This document shows positions 1 through 8,675 of a stretch of DNA of 64,000 nucleotides, piece by piece. The stretch covers positions 1,240,001 to 1,304,000 of the forward strand of contig JAHBXH010000001.1 of NCBI GenBank assembly GCA_019636555.1, in the 5' to 3' direction. The position numbers and the translations under genes were made by a program. The notes beneath the pieces are model-generated. The model was not told the DNA's origin. It searched no databases and was given only the letters and a program-made list of their open reading frames with translations. Source of the stretch: Phycisphaeraceae bacterium. Its GTDB lineage: Bacteria > Planctomycetota > Phycisphaerae > Phycisphaerales > UBA1924. How positions within the stretch are numbered: position 1 is the stretch's first letter; each line of letters starts with the position of its first letter.

Positions 1-2
1 TG

Positions 3-440
3 CTCACCATGGTCCGCACGGGCGATCAGTTCGGCCCGTATCCGGCCGACGTGCTCGCGAAGAGCCAGAACCCCGTCATCAGCACTTCTCTCGAGTTCGT
101 GTCGTATTACGACGAGAACACGCTGACCAAGAAGATCGTGCGTGTCGAGCGTCGCGACCCGAAGACCGGAGAGCAGGGGCCCTACACGCTCTACATGGTG
201 CAGAAGACATACGTGAACGAAACGCTGACCGATACGCAAGATCAGCCGCTGCTGCAGGGAGTCACCGACGTCAAGTTCACGCTCGAATACGACATCGGCC
301 CGCGATTGCGGCGCGCCACGCTTGATCTGACAGTTCAGCCGGCCGACACCAACGACACGCAGCTGCATACAGAACTGTCGGCGCCGACGATCCGGCTGGT
401 TTCGAGCGTGATGCCGCGGAAGCTCGAGATCGAAGAGTAA
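3..440 (+). CDS. C-terminal part of a probable type II secretion minor pseudopilin (5' end outside the window)
   Basis: The reading frame is open to the left edge, so only the last 145 or so residues are visible. The visible part is soluble and strand-rich, with a segment resembling the C-terminal half of GspJ-like pseudopilins (a V-x-D-V-K-F-T-L-E-Y strand followed by a second strand pair and a final hydrophobic strand near S-V-M-P-R). The N-terminal prepilin peptide that would prove the family is missing. A secretin and a GspE-type ATPase elsewhere in the window make a pilin-like role plausible. It converges on the nnrD gene, leaving 23 bases. The assignment is an inference; an unrelated planctomycete secreted protein is possible. 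Confidence 0.45.
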   Translation, partial: LTMVRTGDQFGPYPADVLAKSQNPVISTSLEFVSYYDENTLTKKIVRVERRDPKTGEQGPYTLYMVQKTYVNETLTDTQDQPLLQGVTDVKFTLEYDIGPRLRRATLDLTVQPADTNDTQLHTELSAPTIRLVSSVMPRKLEIEE

Positions 441-463
441 GCAAATCCCTCCCGCGTCCGGTT

Positions 464-1396
464 TCACTTTCGCATTCTGTCGAGCACGGTCGGCAGCAGG
501 TTCGTGAGTTCCTTTGCGACGAGCCCGGCCTGCGCATTTTCCTTCGCCCACAATTCTCCCGCAAGCGCGTGCGCCTGCACGCCGATGCAGGCGACTTCGA
601 AAAGCGATAAACGCGGGCGGGCTGCGGGCTTTGCGTGCTGGGCAAGCAGGCCGCCAAGCAGACCGCTCAGTACGTCGCCTGTTCCGGCGGTCGCGAGGCA
701 CGCGTGACCGTGCTCGCACTTCCACGACTGCTGACCGTCGCTGACGACCGTGCCGGCCCCTTTGAGAACCACGATACAACCGATGCGCCGTGCGAGCGCT
801 TCGCACGCGGCAAGGCGGCTTGCGTCGTCGTCGCCGGCGAGCGGGAGCGATAATGCGGTCGCGAGGCGTCTGTGCTCGCCGGGGTGAGGAGTCAGGATTG
901 CCGCGGCGCGGAAGTCGCGGGCGAAGTCGGGAGTTGCCGCGAGCGCGGTGAGGGCATCGGCATCGATCACGAGCGGCACGTCGGCGTGGAGGATGGCGCG
1001 GAGCACGATCGCGCGAGTGCCTTCGGCGAGCGGATCGAGCGGGCCGGTATTCCAACCCAGGCCCGGGCCGATGACGATCGAGTCGGCGCTCTGGGTGTAG
1101 GTGTCGAAGACTTCCGCGGCTTCGTGCGGCACGAGAGCGCCTCCGGGCCCTGTCGGGAGCGCGACGCCGGTTGCAGAGGGATTGATTGCGATGACCTCGT
1201 TCAGAATCGGCGACGGGCAGAGCACGCGTGCGAGCCCCGCGCCGGCTCGTAGTGCCGCGAGCGATGCGATCGCGGGCGCGCCGATCATGCGGGCGCGGTC
1301 GTCGGCGCACCCGCCGATCAGGGCGACGGTGCCGAAGGTCCCCTTGTGTCCGTGCGGATCTCGTGCGGGTAGCTTGGGCAAATGCGGTGTGGTCAT
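464..1396 (-). CDS. nnrD: ADP-dependent NAD(P)H-hydrate dehydratase
   Basis: This 310-residue protein repairs damaged, hydrated NADH and NADPH, using ADP (or ATP) to drive dehydration. It has the ribokinase-like fold of the YjeF C-terminal domain. Visible motifs are an early G-G-x(6)-R stretch followed by an Ala-rich helix, the V-I-G-P-G-L-G turn, the T-P-H-P-G-E motif, L-K-G-A-G-T, and the anion-hole/catalytic segment A-T-A-G-T-G-D-V-L-S-G near residue 240. The ATG is preceded at 6 bases by TAAACT, suggesting a leaderless transcript. In many bacteria this domain is fused to the epimerase; here the epimerase (nnrE) lies about 9 kb away as a separate gene. It diverges from tatD. Confidence 0.93.
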   Translation of the reverse strand: MTTPHLPKLPARDPHGHKGTFGTVALIGGCADDRARMIGAPAIASLAALRAGAGLARVLCPSPILNEVIAINPSATGVALPTGPGGALVPHEAAEVFDTYTQSADSIVIGPGLGWNTGPLDPLAEGTRAIVLRAILHADVPLVIDADALTALAATPDFARDFRAAAILTPHPGEHRRLATALSLPLAGDDDASRLAACEALARRIGCIVVLKGAGTVVSDGQQSWKCEHGHACLATAGTGDVLSGLLGGLLAQHAKPAARPRLSLFEVACIGVQAHALAGELWAKENAQAGLVAKELTNLLPTVLDRMRK

Positions 1397-1402
1397 CGAC
1401 CG

Positions 1403-1408
1403 AGTTTA
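1403..1408 (-). promoter_or_regulatory. Putative -10 box (TAAACT) of nnrD, leaderless type
   Basis: TAAACT on the minus strand ends 6 bases before the nnrD ATG, so the predicted transcript would start at or next to the start codon. No Shine-Dalgarno sequence fits in the gap. Confidence 0.5.
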
Positions 1409-1448
1409 GTTCGTGCGCGCGCGATGCAGTCGAGGGGTCTGGTTCTCC

Positions 1449-1454
1449 TACGCT
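1449..1454 (+). promoter_or_regulatory. Putative -10 box (TACGCT) of tatD, leaderless type
   Basis: TACGCT ends 6 bases before the GTG start of tatD. It forms a compact divergent pair with the nnrD box, only 40 bases away. Confidence 0.5.
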
Positions 1455-1460
1455 GAGCGT

Positions 1461-2246
1461 GTGATCGACACGCATTGTCATCTCACGTTCCCGGATTTTC
1501 GCGGGCGGATTCCGAGCGTGCTCGCGAAAGCGGCGGAGCACGGCGTGACCGGCTGCATCACGATTTCGACGACGACCCATGACTGCCTGCAGGCGCTCGA
1601 GATCGCGGAGGCTTTCCCGAATGTCTGGTGCTCTTCGGGAGTCCATCCGCTGTACAGTGACAAGGGGCCGCACGAATGGGAGAACCTGAAGCGTGTGGCA
1701 TCCTCGCCGCGATGCGTCGCGTGGGGGGAGCTCGGACTCGACAATCACTACGACAGGCCCGTGCGCAGCCTGCAGCGCGAGGTGCTGGAGGCGCAGCTCG
1801 CGCACCTTTCGAAGTGGAAGAGGGATGGGCTCGACAAGCCGATCGTGCTGCATTGCCGCGAGGCGTTTGATGATCTCATTCCGATCTTGAAGCGCGCGGC
1901 GTTCGACCCCGGGAAGTTCGTTTTCCACTGCTTTACCGGGGGGGCGCGCGAGATGCGTGCTCTTCTCGACTTTGGCGCGATGGTATCGATCACAGGCGTC
2001 GCGACGTATCGCAATGCCGAGGACGTGCGCGAGGCGATCCGGCTGGTTCCGGCGGATCGCATCATGATCGAGACCGATGCACCGTTTCTCTCGCCCGATC
2101 CGCATCGCGGGGTGCGTCCGTGCGAGCCCTGGATGTCGAGCGTGACGGCGCGATCTGTCGCGGCGACGCGATCGGAAGACTGGGAGCAGTTCCACCGGCA
2201 GATCAACGAGAACAGCCGCCGTTTCTACGGCGTCGATGCGAAGTAG
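1461..2246 (+). CDS. tatD: TatD family metal-dependent hydrolase (DNase)
   Basis: TatD proteins are TIM-barrel metallohydrolases with 3'-5' DNase activity. The protein opens with the metal-binding I-D-T-H-C-H-L motif, and carries G-E-L-G-L-D (metal-bridging Glu), L-H-C-R-E-A, F-H-C-F-T-G and the late E-T-D-A-P-F-L-S-P signature, all in the family order. The 261-residue length is normal. I chose the GTG at 1461 because it starts exactly at the metal motif and sits 6 bases after a TACGCT box; an upstream in-frame start would add an unconserved 16-residue leader. It lies 21 bases upstream of lgt. Confidence 0.93.
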   Translation: MIDTHCHLTFPDFRGRIPSVLAKAAEHGVTGCITISTTTHDCLQALEIAEAFPNVWCSSGVHPLYSDKGPHEWENLKRVASSPRCVAWGELGLDNHYDRPVRSLQREVLEAQLAHLSKWKRDGLDKPIVLHCREAFDDLIPILKRAAFDPGKFVFHCFTGGAREMRALLDFGAMVSITGVATYRNAEDVREAIRLVPADRIMIETDAPFLSPDPHRGVRPCEPWMSSVTARSVAATRSEDWEQFHRQINENSRRFYGVDAK

Positions 2247-2253
2247 CGCTCGC

Positions 2254-2259
2254 TACACT
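2254..2259 (+). promoter_or_regulatory. Putative -10 box (TACACT) of lgt, leaderless type
   Basis: TACACT ends 8 bases before the lgt ATG in the 21-base gap after tatD. No ribosome binding site is visible. Confidence 0.45.
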
Positions 2260-2267
2260 CTCGGCCA

Positions 2268-3371
2268 ATGCCGACGCTGGCTTCCTGGCTGCACGATCTC
2301 AGCCCTTTCGCGATCAAAGTCTCCGATGGATTTGGGCTGCGCTGGTATGGGTTGTCATATGCCGCGGGTTTTCTGGTTGCGTATCTGTTCATGCGAACGC
2401 TCGCGGCACGAAACCTGATCCTCATTCCGAAGGACCGCGTTGCCGACGCGATGACATGGCTCATCCTCGGAGTGGTGGTTGGGGGGCGCCTCGGCTACGC
2501 GCTATTTTACGACCCGCAGCTCTTTACGAACTTCTCCTCTTCGTTTCCGTGGTGGGGGCTCTTTGCGCTCAACAAGGGCGGCATGGCGAGCCACGGCGGC
2601 ATCGCGGGGGTGATCATCGCGAGCTGGTGGATCTCGCGCGGTTTCAGAGGTCAATCGGGCAATATTGTGGGCAAGTGCTCGATGCTCCACGTGCTCGACG
2701 TGATGTCGGTCGCGGCGCCGCCGGGACTCTTCTTCGGACGGATCGCGAATTTCATCAACGGCGAATTGCTTGGCAAGGTTGTGGCGATGCCTAGCGAGAA
2801 GGGCCCCTGGTGGACTGTTCAATTTCCGCAGGAAGTGCTCTCGACGCCGATGAGCCAGGGCGGGCACCGGCCGCCGCTCACGATCGAGCAGCAGCACGCG
2901 CTCGACACCCTCATTCTGAAGCACGCGCTACCGACCGACGGCTTCGAGCAGGCGTACCAGCGCGTGCTCGACCAATTGCAGCGTGGCGGCGAAGCGGGCC
3001 GGCGGGTTGCTGCGGAACTCGCGCCGGTCATCTCCTCGCGCCATCCGTCGCAGCTCTACCAGGCGTTCGCCGAGGGAATCGTGCTCTGGGTAACGCTGAT
3101 GCTCATCTGGCGAAAGCCCCGAGTTTCCGGCGTTGTCGCTTCGTGGTTCCTGATTATTTATGGCGTTCTGCGCGTCGCGACGGAGTTCTGGCGTCTGCCC
3201 GACGCACAGCTGACCGTGCAAAGGGTTTTGGGTCTGTCCCGCGGCCAATGGCTCAGCGTGCTCATGATCGTCGCAGGGCTCCTCTTGCTCGCCGGGTCGC
3301 TCGCGGTTGCGAGACGCTCGTCGCCGACCAGATACGTCGGGGGCTGGGGCAAGAGAGCGTCAACGGTGTGA
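2268..3371 (+). CDS. lgt: Phosphatidylglycerol--prolipoprotein diacylglyceryl transferase
   Basis: Lgt is the inner-membrane enzyme that transfers diacylglycerol from phosphatidylglycerol to the lipobox Cys of prolipoproteins. The 367-residue protein has about seven hydrophobic segments. Family features seen are R-W-Y-G-L-S-Y near residue 27, G-G-R-L-G-Y-A-L-F-Y-D, the M-A-S-H-G-G region (catalytic-site His/Gly), F-F-G-R-I-A-N-F-I-N-G-E-L-x-G (the Lgt signature), and R-H-P-S-Q-L-Y-Q-A-F. It is longer than the usual 260-300 residues because of an insertion of about 70 residues between the signature and R-H-P-S-Q (roughly residues 180-255), rich in charged residues and probably periplasmic. Confidence 0.95.
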   Translation: MPTLASWLHDLSPFAIKVSDGFGLRWYGLSYAAGFLVAYLFMRTLAARNLILIPKDRVADAMTWLILGVVVGGRLGYALFYDPQLFTNFSSSFPWWGLFALNKGGMASHGGIAGVIIASWWISRGFRGQSGNIVGKCSMLHVLDVMSVAAPPGLFFGRIANFINGELLGKVVAMPSEKGPWWTVQFPQEVLSTPMSQGGHRPPLTIEQQHALDTLILKHALPTDGFEQAYQRVLDQLQRGGEAGRRVAAELAPVISSRHPSQLYQAFAEGIVLWVTLMLIWRKPRVSGVVASWFLIIYGVLRVATEFWRLPDAQLTVQRVLGLSRGQWLSVLMIVAGLLLLAGSLAVARRSSPTRYVGGWGKRASTV

Positions 3372-3443
3372 GAAAAGGCCTCGATTCTGTCGATAGAGAG
3401 AATGGACAGGGGCCACTTGGGCGTGTAATGGGAGTGAAGCAAC

Positions 3444-4469
3444 GTGAGAGTGCTGGTGACAGGAGGCGCGGGCTACATCGGATCGCACGCGTGCGACGCG
3501 CTTCTGAATGCCGGACATTCGGTCAGCATCCTCGACAATCTTTCGCGCGGACACAAAGCCGCTGTTGAGATTCTCGCGCGACGGGCGCCGGGTCGGCTTG
3601 CGTTCATTCAGGGTGATACAGGCGATCCCGCGGCACTCGACCGCGCGTTCGATGGAGGCGTCGATGCCGTCATGCACTTTGCGGCGTTCGCGAACGTCGG
3701 AGAATCCGCCGCAGACCCTGTGCTGTACTACCGCAACAACGTCGGGGCGATGATCCCGCTGGCGGAGGCGATCCGCAAGCGCCGCGTCACGCGCATCGTG
3801 TACTCGTCGAGTTGCTCGGTGTACGGGCAGCCGCCGGAGAACCTGATCCCTCTTCATGAATCCGCGCCACTCGCGCCGCTCAGTCCGTACGGGCGCACCA
3901 AGCTCATCGGCGAACAGATTCTGCAGGATGTGGTCGCGGCGCTCGCGATGGACGGTGAAAAAGCAGCGCTCACGTGCCTTCGCTATTTCAATGTCGCGGG
4001 CTGCGAGCCGCGCGGCGAACTCGGCGAAGATCACGAACCCGAATTGCATCTGCTCCCGGTCGTGCTGCGGGCCGCGATGTCGGATCGGCCGAGCATGAAA
4101 CTCTTCGGGACCGACTATCCGACTCCGGATGGAACGTGCGTACGCGACTACGCGCATGTTTGCGACATTGCCGACGCGCACGTGAGAGCGCTGGAGCGGA
4201 TCTCGCCGGGTGAAACGGTCATGCTGAATCTTGGCTTGGGGCGGGGCATCTCGAACAGAGAAATAATCGACGCGGCACAGCGCGTGACCGGTCGCACCAT
4301 CAAGGTGGAGGCCGCGCCCAGGCGTGAGGGCGATCCGGCACAACTCTTCGCGAACCCAATGAACGCCAGCGCGCGGCTCGGGTGGTCGCCCCGTTTTACA
4401 AAACTTGAAGAAATTGTCGAGACGGCGTGGAAATGGTTCTCCGCCCACCCGCGCGGCTACCGCGCCTGA
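3444..4469 (+). CDS. galE: UDP-glucose 4-epimerase
   Basis: This extended short-chain dehydrogenase interconverts UDP-glucose and UDP-galactose. It begins with the NAD-binding V-T-G-G-A-G-Y-I-G-S-H motif, followed by D-N-L-S-R-G, the conserved F-A-A-F-A-x-V-G-E-S segment, the catalytic S-S-S-C-S-V-Y-G and Y-x3-K (S-P-Y-G-R-T-K), and R-Y-F-N-V-A-G. Later G-T-D-Y-P-T-P-D-G-T-C-V-R-D-Y matches the GalE family. The start is a GTG, with a GGAG sequence 9 bases upstream. At 341 residues it is full length. It probably feeds galactose units into surface polysaccharide. Confidence 0.94.
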   Translation: MRVLVTGGAGYIGSHACDALLNAGHSVSILDNLSRGHKAAVEILARRAPGRLAFIQGDTGDPAALDRAFDGGVDAVMHFAAFANVGESAADPVLYYRNNVGAMIPLAEAIRKRRVTRIVYSSSCSVYGQPPENLIPLHESAPLAPLSPYGRTKLIGEQILQDVVAALAMDGEKAALTCLRYFNVAGCEPRGELGEDHEPELHLLPVVLRAAMSDRPSMKLFGTDYPTPDGTCVRDYAHVCDIADAHVRALERISPGETVMLNLGLGRGISNREIIDAAQRVTGRTIKVEAAPRREGDPAQLFANPMNASARLGWSPRFTKLEEIVETAWKWFSAHPRGYRA

Positions 4470-4578
4470 TCCACCCGAACCGATACGCGGCGCACCCGGG
4501 CGAAGTTCTGCCGAATTCGCACGAGTTTTCCGCCTGCATTGTCGAAGATCGCTGCGTGGCCGCGTTGAATTGCCATCC

Positions 4579-5583
4579 ATGAACGTCGTTCTGAGTCCAT
4601 ATCACCTGACCACGAAGGAACCGCCGGCGATGGCGGCATTGCTCCTCGCCGAGCGCGTGGTGACGTTCATTCCTTCGCCGCTTTCCGGCTCTGATCGGGA
4701 AAGCTTGGGGCGCGCTGTCACGATGTCTCCCGGCTATCTCCGCTTCATGGATTCATGGCGATGGAGCACGCCGCTGTGGGAATCCGGCGTCGTCTGTTCG
4801 GCGTTTCGGGATACGGACGCCTCGGGCGACATCCACCATGTATTCGGCGCGCTCGCAAACGACGACCGCTTCACGCCGCTTCGAGCGCTGCTGCACGAAG
4901 ATCTCTTCGACGACGAGAAGAGATACCTCGACGCCGTTTCCCACGACCTCTTGAAGGGCGGACCGGACCCCGGCGTCAGCCTGCCCATGAGCGCCGCGCT
5001 CGATCGCTTTGCCTGCCGCAACTCTTTGATGGTCATGCGCGCCCATCCGACTTCGGTCGCTCAGCGCGCCGAAGAAAAGCTGTGCCGGCGGGTCGTCACG
5101 ATCGCGATTCCCGGCGTGGTGCAGGCCGACGCGCGGCGGCTGATGATCTACCGCAAGGAGCTGCACGAGCCGCTGTCGGAGTTGCGCGAGGCCCTCTCGG
5201 GAGCCGTGCGCGACCTCTACCGCGACAGCGCCGAGCCGCTCGATCGCGATTCGCTCGCCGAAATCGAGCACGCGGCCCGCGCGTATTCGATGGAGTTTGA
5301 TGCGCTCCGCGAAGACATGGCGTCGGATGCTGGCGACGACGAGGTGCGGCTGATCGATGCAACGATGACCCTTTCGCTGACCGCGGCACCCGTTGATGCC
5401 GTTCTTCGTTCGGGGCTCACCGCGATGCGAGTACTCACGGGAGTGCCGCGGAAAGAGCTCAGCGGCCGCCACCAACCCGAGAGCGGCGTCGCGGCTCTCG
5501 CCCGGCGGGATGCCCTCGAAGGCCGCAGCGTCATCACGCTGGTAGTTAAGCCCCTGGGCCGTCCCAACGCTTCGAAGCGCTAG
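4579..5583 (+). CDS. Hypothetical protein, 334 residues
   Basis: I do not recognise this family. The protein looks cytosolic: no signal peptide, no membrane segment, many Arg, Asp and Glu residues, and a helical second half (roughly residues 190-280) with an R-K-E-L-H-E-P-L-S-E-L-R-E-A heptad-like stretch. The ATG at 4579 is chosen because upstream in-frame starts would run into galE. It follows galE by 109 bases in the same direction. Near the end it has a G-R-H-Q-P-E-S-G-V motif. No catalytic signature is evident. Confidence 0.6.
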   Translation: MNVVLSPYHLTTKEPPAMAALLLAERVVTFIPSPLSGSDRESLGRAVTMSPGYLRFMDSWRWSTPLWESGVVCSAFRDTDASGDIHHVFGALANDDRFTPLRALLHEDLFDDEKRYLDAVSHDLLKGGPDPGVSLPMSAALDRFACRNSLMVMRAHPTSVAQRAEEKLCRRVVTIAIPGVVQADARRLMIYRKELHEPLSELREALSGAVRDLYRDSAEPLDRDSLAEIEHAARAYSMEFDALREDMASDAGDDEVRLIDATMTLSLTAAPVDAVLRSGLTAMRVLTGVPRKELSGRHQPESGVAALARRDALEGRSVITLVVKPLGRPNASKR

Positions 5584-5637
5584 CGCTTCTCCATTTCGAG
5601 CGCTTCCTCATCTCGGGGGCGCTCCAACACTTCAGCG

Positions 5638-7998
5638 ATGACATCTTCGAGCCCAAATACGGCCGGATCGCGCCGTCAAAATCGGCTGGCGGCGAGCACC
5701 AGCCCCTATCTGCTCCAGCACGCCCGCAACCCGGTGGACTGGTACCCGTGGGGAGGCGAAGCCTTTGAAGCCGCGCGGCGCCGCGACGTGCCGATTTTTC
5801 TCAGCATCGGCTATTCAACTTGCTACTGGTGCCATGTCATGGAGCGCGAGAGTTTCGAGAATGAATCCATCGCCTCTGTGATGAACGAGCGATTTGTTTG
5901 CATCAAAGTCGATCGCGAGGAACGGCCCGATGTGGATGACATCTACATGACCGCGACGCAGGTGATGACCGGTCACGGCGGCTGGCCGATGAATTGCTTC
6001 CTCGAACCGGGCTCGCTCCGGCCGTTTTGGTGCGGCACGTATTTTCCTCCGGCCGCGCGCCCGGGGCTTGGCGTGCCGGCCTTTCCGCAGGTGCTTGTCA
6101 ATATCAGCGAGGCCTACAAGACACAACGCGATGAGGTGCTGAATCAGGCGGAGCAGATCGCGGGGATCGTTCGAGAACGCATGAAGCCTGTGCGGGCAGT
6201 GGGGTCGATTGACGGCGTCGGCGCTGTCACCGAAGCTGTTTCGGGCCTGCTCCGCATGTTCGACCGGAATCAGGGTGGGTTCGGGGGCGCACCGAAGTTT
6301 CCGCAACCGGTGTTTCTCGAGCTTCTGCTCGATGCACGCGAGAACTCGGGATCGCCGGCGACGAAGGACGCGATCGACCAGTCGCTCCGCTTCACGCTCG
6401 ACCGGATGATGATCGGCGGCATCTACGACCATCTCGGGGGCGGCTTCCATCGCTACAGCGTGGATGCGCACTGGACCGTGCCTCACTTCGAGAAAATGCT
6501 CTACGACAATGCGCTTCTCGCGCGCGTTTACGCCCGAGCTTCTCTCGCCTACTCGGACGGTGAATACGCGCGGATCGCGCGCGAGACTTGCGAATATGTG
6601 CTGCGCGAGATGTCGCAGCCCGGAGGCGGTTTCGCGTCCGCGCAGGATGCCGAGGTCGACGGGCGCGAAGGCCTCAATTACGTGTGGACGCTCGATGACG
6701 TTCGCGCCGCATTGAATGCTGAAGACGCGGCGTTCGCGACCAAAGTGCTGTCGATGGATGCCGGCCCGAATTTCAAAGATCCGCACCATCCAAGCGAGCC
6801 CGCACGCAGCGTTCTCCGGCTGGGCGACCGGGCCGATCGCGTCGCGCGAACACTCGGAATGGAACCGGATGAGTTTCACGCCCGTTTGGGCCGAATTCGG
6901 CAAAGGCTTCGAACGATCCGCGCGGCCCGCCGCCAGCCGCACCTCGACGACAAAGTCCTCGCCTCATGGAACGGGTTGATGATCGGCGCACTAGCGACTG
7001 CGGGCGCGGCGCTGCAGGAGCCGCGGTTCGTCGCCGCGTCGGTTGCCGCGGCGGACTTCGTCCTCAACAGCATGGTCCTGTCGGACGGCAGGCTTGCGCG
7101 TTCAACGCGACTTGGCACATCGAGCGGCGCCGGCTATCTCGAGGACTACGCGTTTGTGATTGCGGGGTTACTCGAACTATCGGCGGCCGTGCCGGATTCG
7201 GCGGAATCCCGCAAGTTCGGCGATGCCGCGGCACGCCTCGCAGAGAAAGCGCACGAGCTGTTTGCTGACGGCGCGGGCGTCTACTTTGATGTTGAAGATG
7301 GGGCGGGCAATCTGTTTGTGCGAGCGAGATCCACGCATGACGGTGCGATACCGAGCGGCACGTCGGTGCAATTCCACAATCTGCTCTCACTCCGGCGGGA
7401 AGATCGCGCCGCCGGTCTCTTCTCCGGAATCGTTGCTCCGCTCGTTGAGATGCCGCTGGGAATCGCGAGCGCGGCGCGAGCGCTCCTTCGAGTCCTGACC
7501 GATGCAAGTTGGAAAGAAACCAGTCTTGTAGCGATGATGCGCGGAGCACCGGGGCAGAAAACTGAGCGAGAAGAGAGCTTCACGCCCGTCGAGATCTATG
7601 CCTCCGAGGAACGGCTCGCGGTCGGGCCGGACACGCCGGCCTCGATGACACTCGTACTCCAGATTGCCGAGGGTTATCACGTCATCGCGGGGGATCCGTG
7701 GGTTGATGACCCCAAGTCCGAAGCGCGAGGCTTGCTGCCGCTGCGCGTTCACACGGTGGGCGGAAGCGGGATCAGGGTGTACGCCGATTATCCGGCGGGC
7801 TCGCCGTACACGGTCGCGCGCGAGGTGATCGGAGCGCCTCGGGTGTACGACGGCCGCATCGAATTCGAAGTCGCGGTCGAACTCGATGGAGAGTGGAAAG
7901 GCAAGCCTCTGTTGGCAGTGACCTTCCAGGCATGCAGCGGCACAGAGTGTCTGCAGCCCCGAACGGCCGAACTCGATATTGCGATTGATCGAATTTGA
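5638..7998 (+). CDS. YyaL/SSP411-type thioredoxin-domain protein with C-terminal DsbD-like domain
   Basis: The first 690 residues match the DUF255/YyaL (spermatogenesis-associated protein 20) family: N-terminal R-L-A-x-S-x-[15 protein letters not shown], a thioredoxin-like C62-Y-W-C65 motif, then an (alpha/alpha)6 barrel with D-R-x-x-G-G-F-G-x-[22 protein letters not shown] and A-S-W-N-G-L-M. The last 115 residues look different: [13 protein letters not shown] and [12 protein letters not shown] resemble the N-terminal (alpha) domain of the thiol:disulfide interchange protein DsbD, with its two redox cysteines. No signal peptide is visible although DsbD-alpha is normally periplasmic. Function is unproven; a redox role is inferred. 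Confidence 0.88.
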   Translation: MTSSSPNTAGSRRQNRLAASTSPYLLQHARNPVDWYPWGGEAFEAARRRDVPIFLSIGYSTCYWCHVMERESFENESIASVMNERFVCIKVDREERPDVDDIYMTATQVMTGHGGWPMNCFLEPGSLRPFWCGTYFPPAARPGLGVPAFPQVLVNISEAYKTQRDEVLNQAEQIAGIVRERMKPVRAVGSIDGVGAVTEAVSGLLRMFDRNQGGFGGAPKFPQPVFLELLLDARENSGSPATKDAIDQSLRFTLDRMMIGGIYDHLGGGFHRYSVDAHWTVPHFEKMLYDNALLARVYARASLAYSDGEYARIARETCEYVLREMSQPGGGFASAQDAEVDGREGLNYVWTLDDVRAALNAEDAAFATKVLSMDAGPNFKDPHHPSEPARSVLRLGDRADRVARTLGMEPDEFHARLGRIRQRLRTIRAARRQPHLDDKVLASWNGLMIGALATAGAALQEPRFVAASVAAADFVLNSMVLSDGRLARSTRLGTSSGAGYLEDYAFVIAGLLELSAAVPDSAESRKFGDAAARLAEKAHELFADGAGVYFDVEDGAGNLFVRARSTHDGAIPSGTSVQFHNLLSLRREDRAAGLFSGIVAPLVEMPLGIASAARALLRVLTDASWKETSLVAMMRGAPGQKTEREESFTPVEIYASEERLAVGPDTPASMTLVLQIAEGYHVIAGDPWVDDPKSEARGLLPLRVHTVGGSGIRVYADYPAGSPYTVAREVIGAPRVYDGRIEFEVAVELDGEWKGKPLLAVTFQACSGTECLQPRTAELDIAIDRI

Positions 7999-8009
7999 GT
8001 GGTGCGGAC

Positions 8010-8675
8010 TTAGAGAATTCGAAGGTCGCGTAGCGCCGCGCGGATCTGGGCAGCCGTGTCGCCCGCGTGGTCGATGCGAATCGCGCACCAGCCCCTCGCC
8101 CGTGCCGCTTGCACGTTTTCTTCGAGATCGTCAAAGAACACGATCGAGTCTCCCGCAAAGCCGGTTTCGCGTTCGAATGCCGCGTAGATCGCGTCGTCCG
8201 GCTTGAGAAGCCCGAGCAGGTGGCTTGCGTGTCGATGGCGCAGCCTGGCTGCAGTCGGAAAGTGCGGAATCGCGAGCGAGCGGTGGGGCTGTTGTCGCTC
8301 CCAATGGATCGCGGTTGTGTTCGAGAGCAGCGCCGTCTCGAGTTGCGGCAACGTGTTCAACTCATCCACGATCGCGTCCACACCCGGGTATTCCTCGATC
8401 AGCCAGGCGTGATTGATCCGCTCGAGTTCCGCCTCCGAGTAGATGCCCGAAGTCGCGCGGCACGCTTCGGCAAGGAATTGCTCCGTGGTCAACTCGCCCC
8501 GCGAATACCGATTTGCGAGGCCCCGGCGTGCGAGAATCGCTTCCGGCGCGATCGCGCCTTCTCGGAGATCGAGTCCCGCGGCGCGGACACCCTCTTCAAA
8601 ACTGCGGCAGAAACGCAGGATCACGCCGCCCCAATCGAAGCACACACACCGTATGTTGCTCGAAGCAACGCTCAC
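8010..8675 (-). CDS. HAD superfamily hydrolase (YihX-like)
   Basis: The protein begins with V-C-F-D-W-G-G-V-I, the HAD motif I in the YihX-like form in which the second Asp is replaced by Gly. Motif II is L-L-S-N-T-T (Ser/Thr after hydrophobics), and motif III/IV is seen in K-P-D-D-A-I-Y and I-V-F-F-D-D-L-E-E-N. A four-helix cap lies between motifs I and II. Substrate is unknown; relatives dephosphorylate small sugar phosphates. The start is GTG at 8675, whose GTGA overlaps the truD stop by 4 bases, so it is the last gene of a bfn-truD-HAD operon. It converges on the YyaL-type gene with 11 bases between. Confidence 0.85.
   Translation of the reverse strand: MSVASSNIRCVCFDWGGVILRFCRSFEEGVRAAGLDLREGAIAPEAILARRGLANRYSRGELTTEQFLAEACRATSGIYSEAELERINHAWLIEEYPGVDAIVDELNTLPQLETALLSNTTAIHWERQQPHRSLAIPHFPTAARLRHRHASHLLGLLKPDDAIYAAFERETGFAGDSIVFFDDLEENVQAARARGWCAIRIDHAGDTAAQIRAALRDLRIL

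Noticed and set aside
3402..3429. TGGACA and TGTAAT as a sigma-70 promoter of galE
   Set aside because: Spacing is only 15 bases and the fit is poor.
3360..4580. Long open frame antisense to galE (406 codons)
   Set aside because: The plus strand encodes a clear UDP-glucose epimerase with all motifs. Long antisense frames are common in GC-rich DNA because stop codons are AT-rich.
8640..8675. HAD hydrolase motif I lacks its second Asp (D-W-G-G-V)
   Set aside because: This is normal for YihX-like HAD proteins, so it is not evidence of inactivation.
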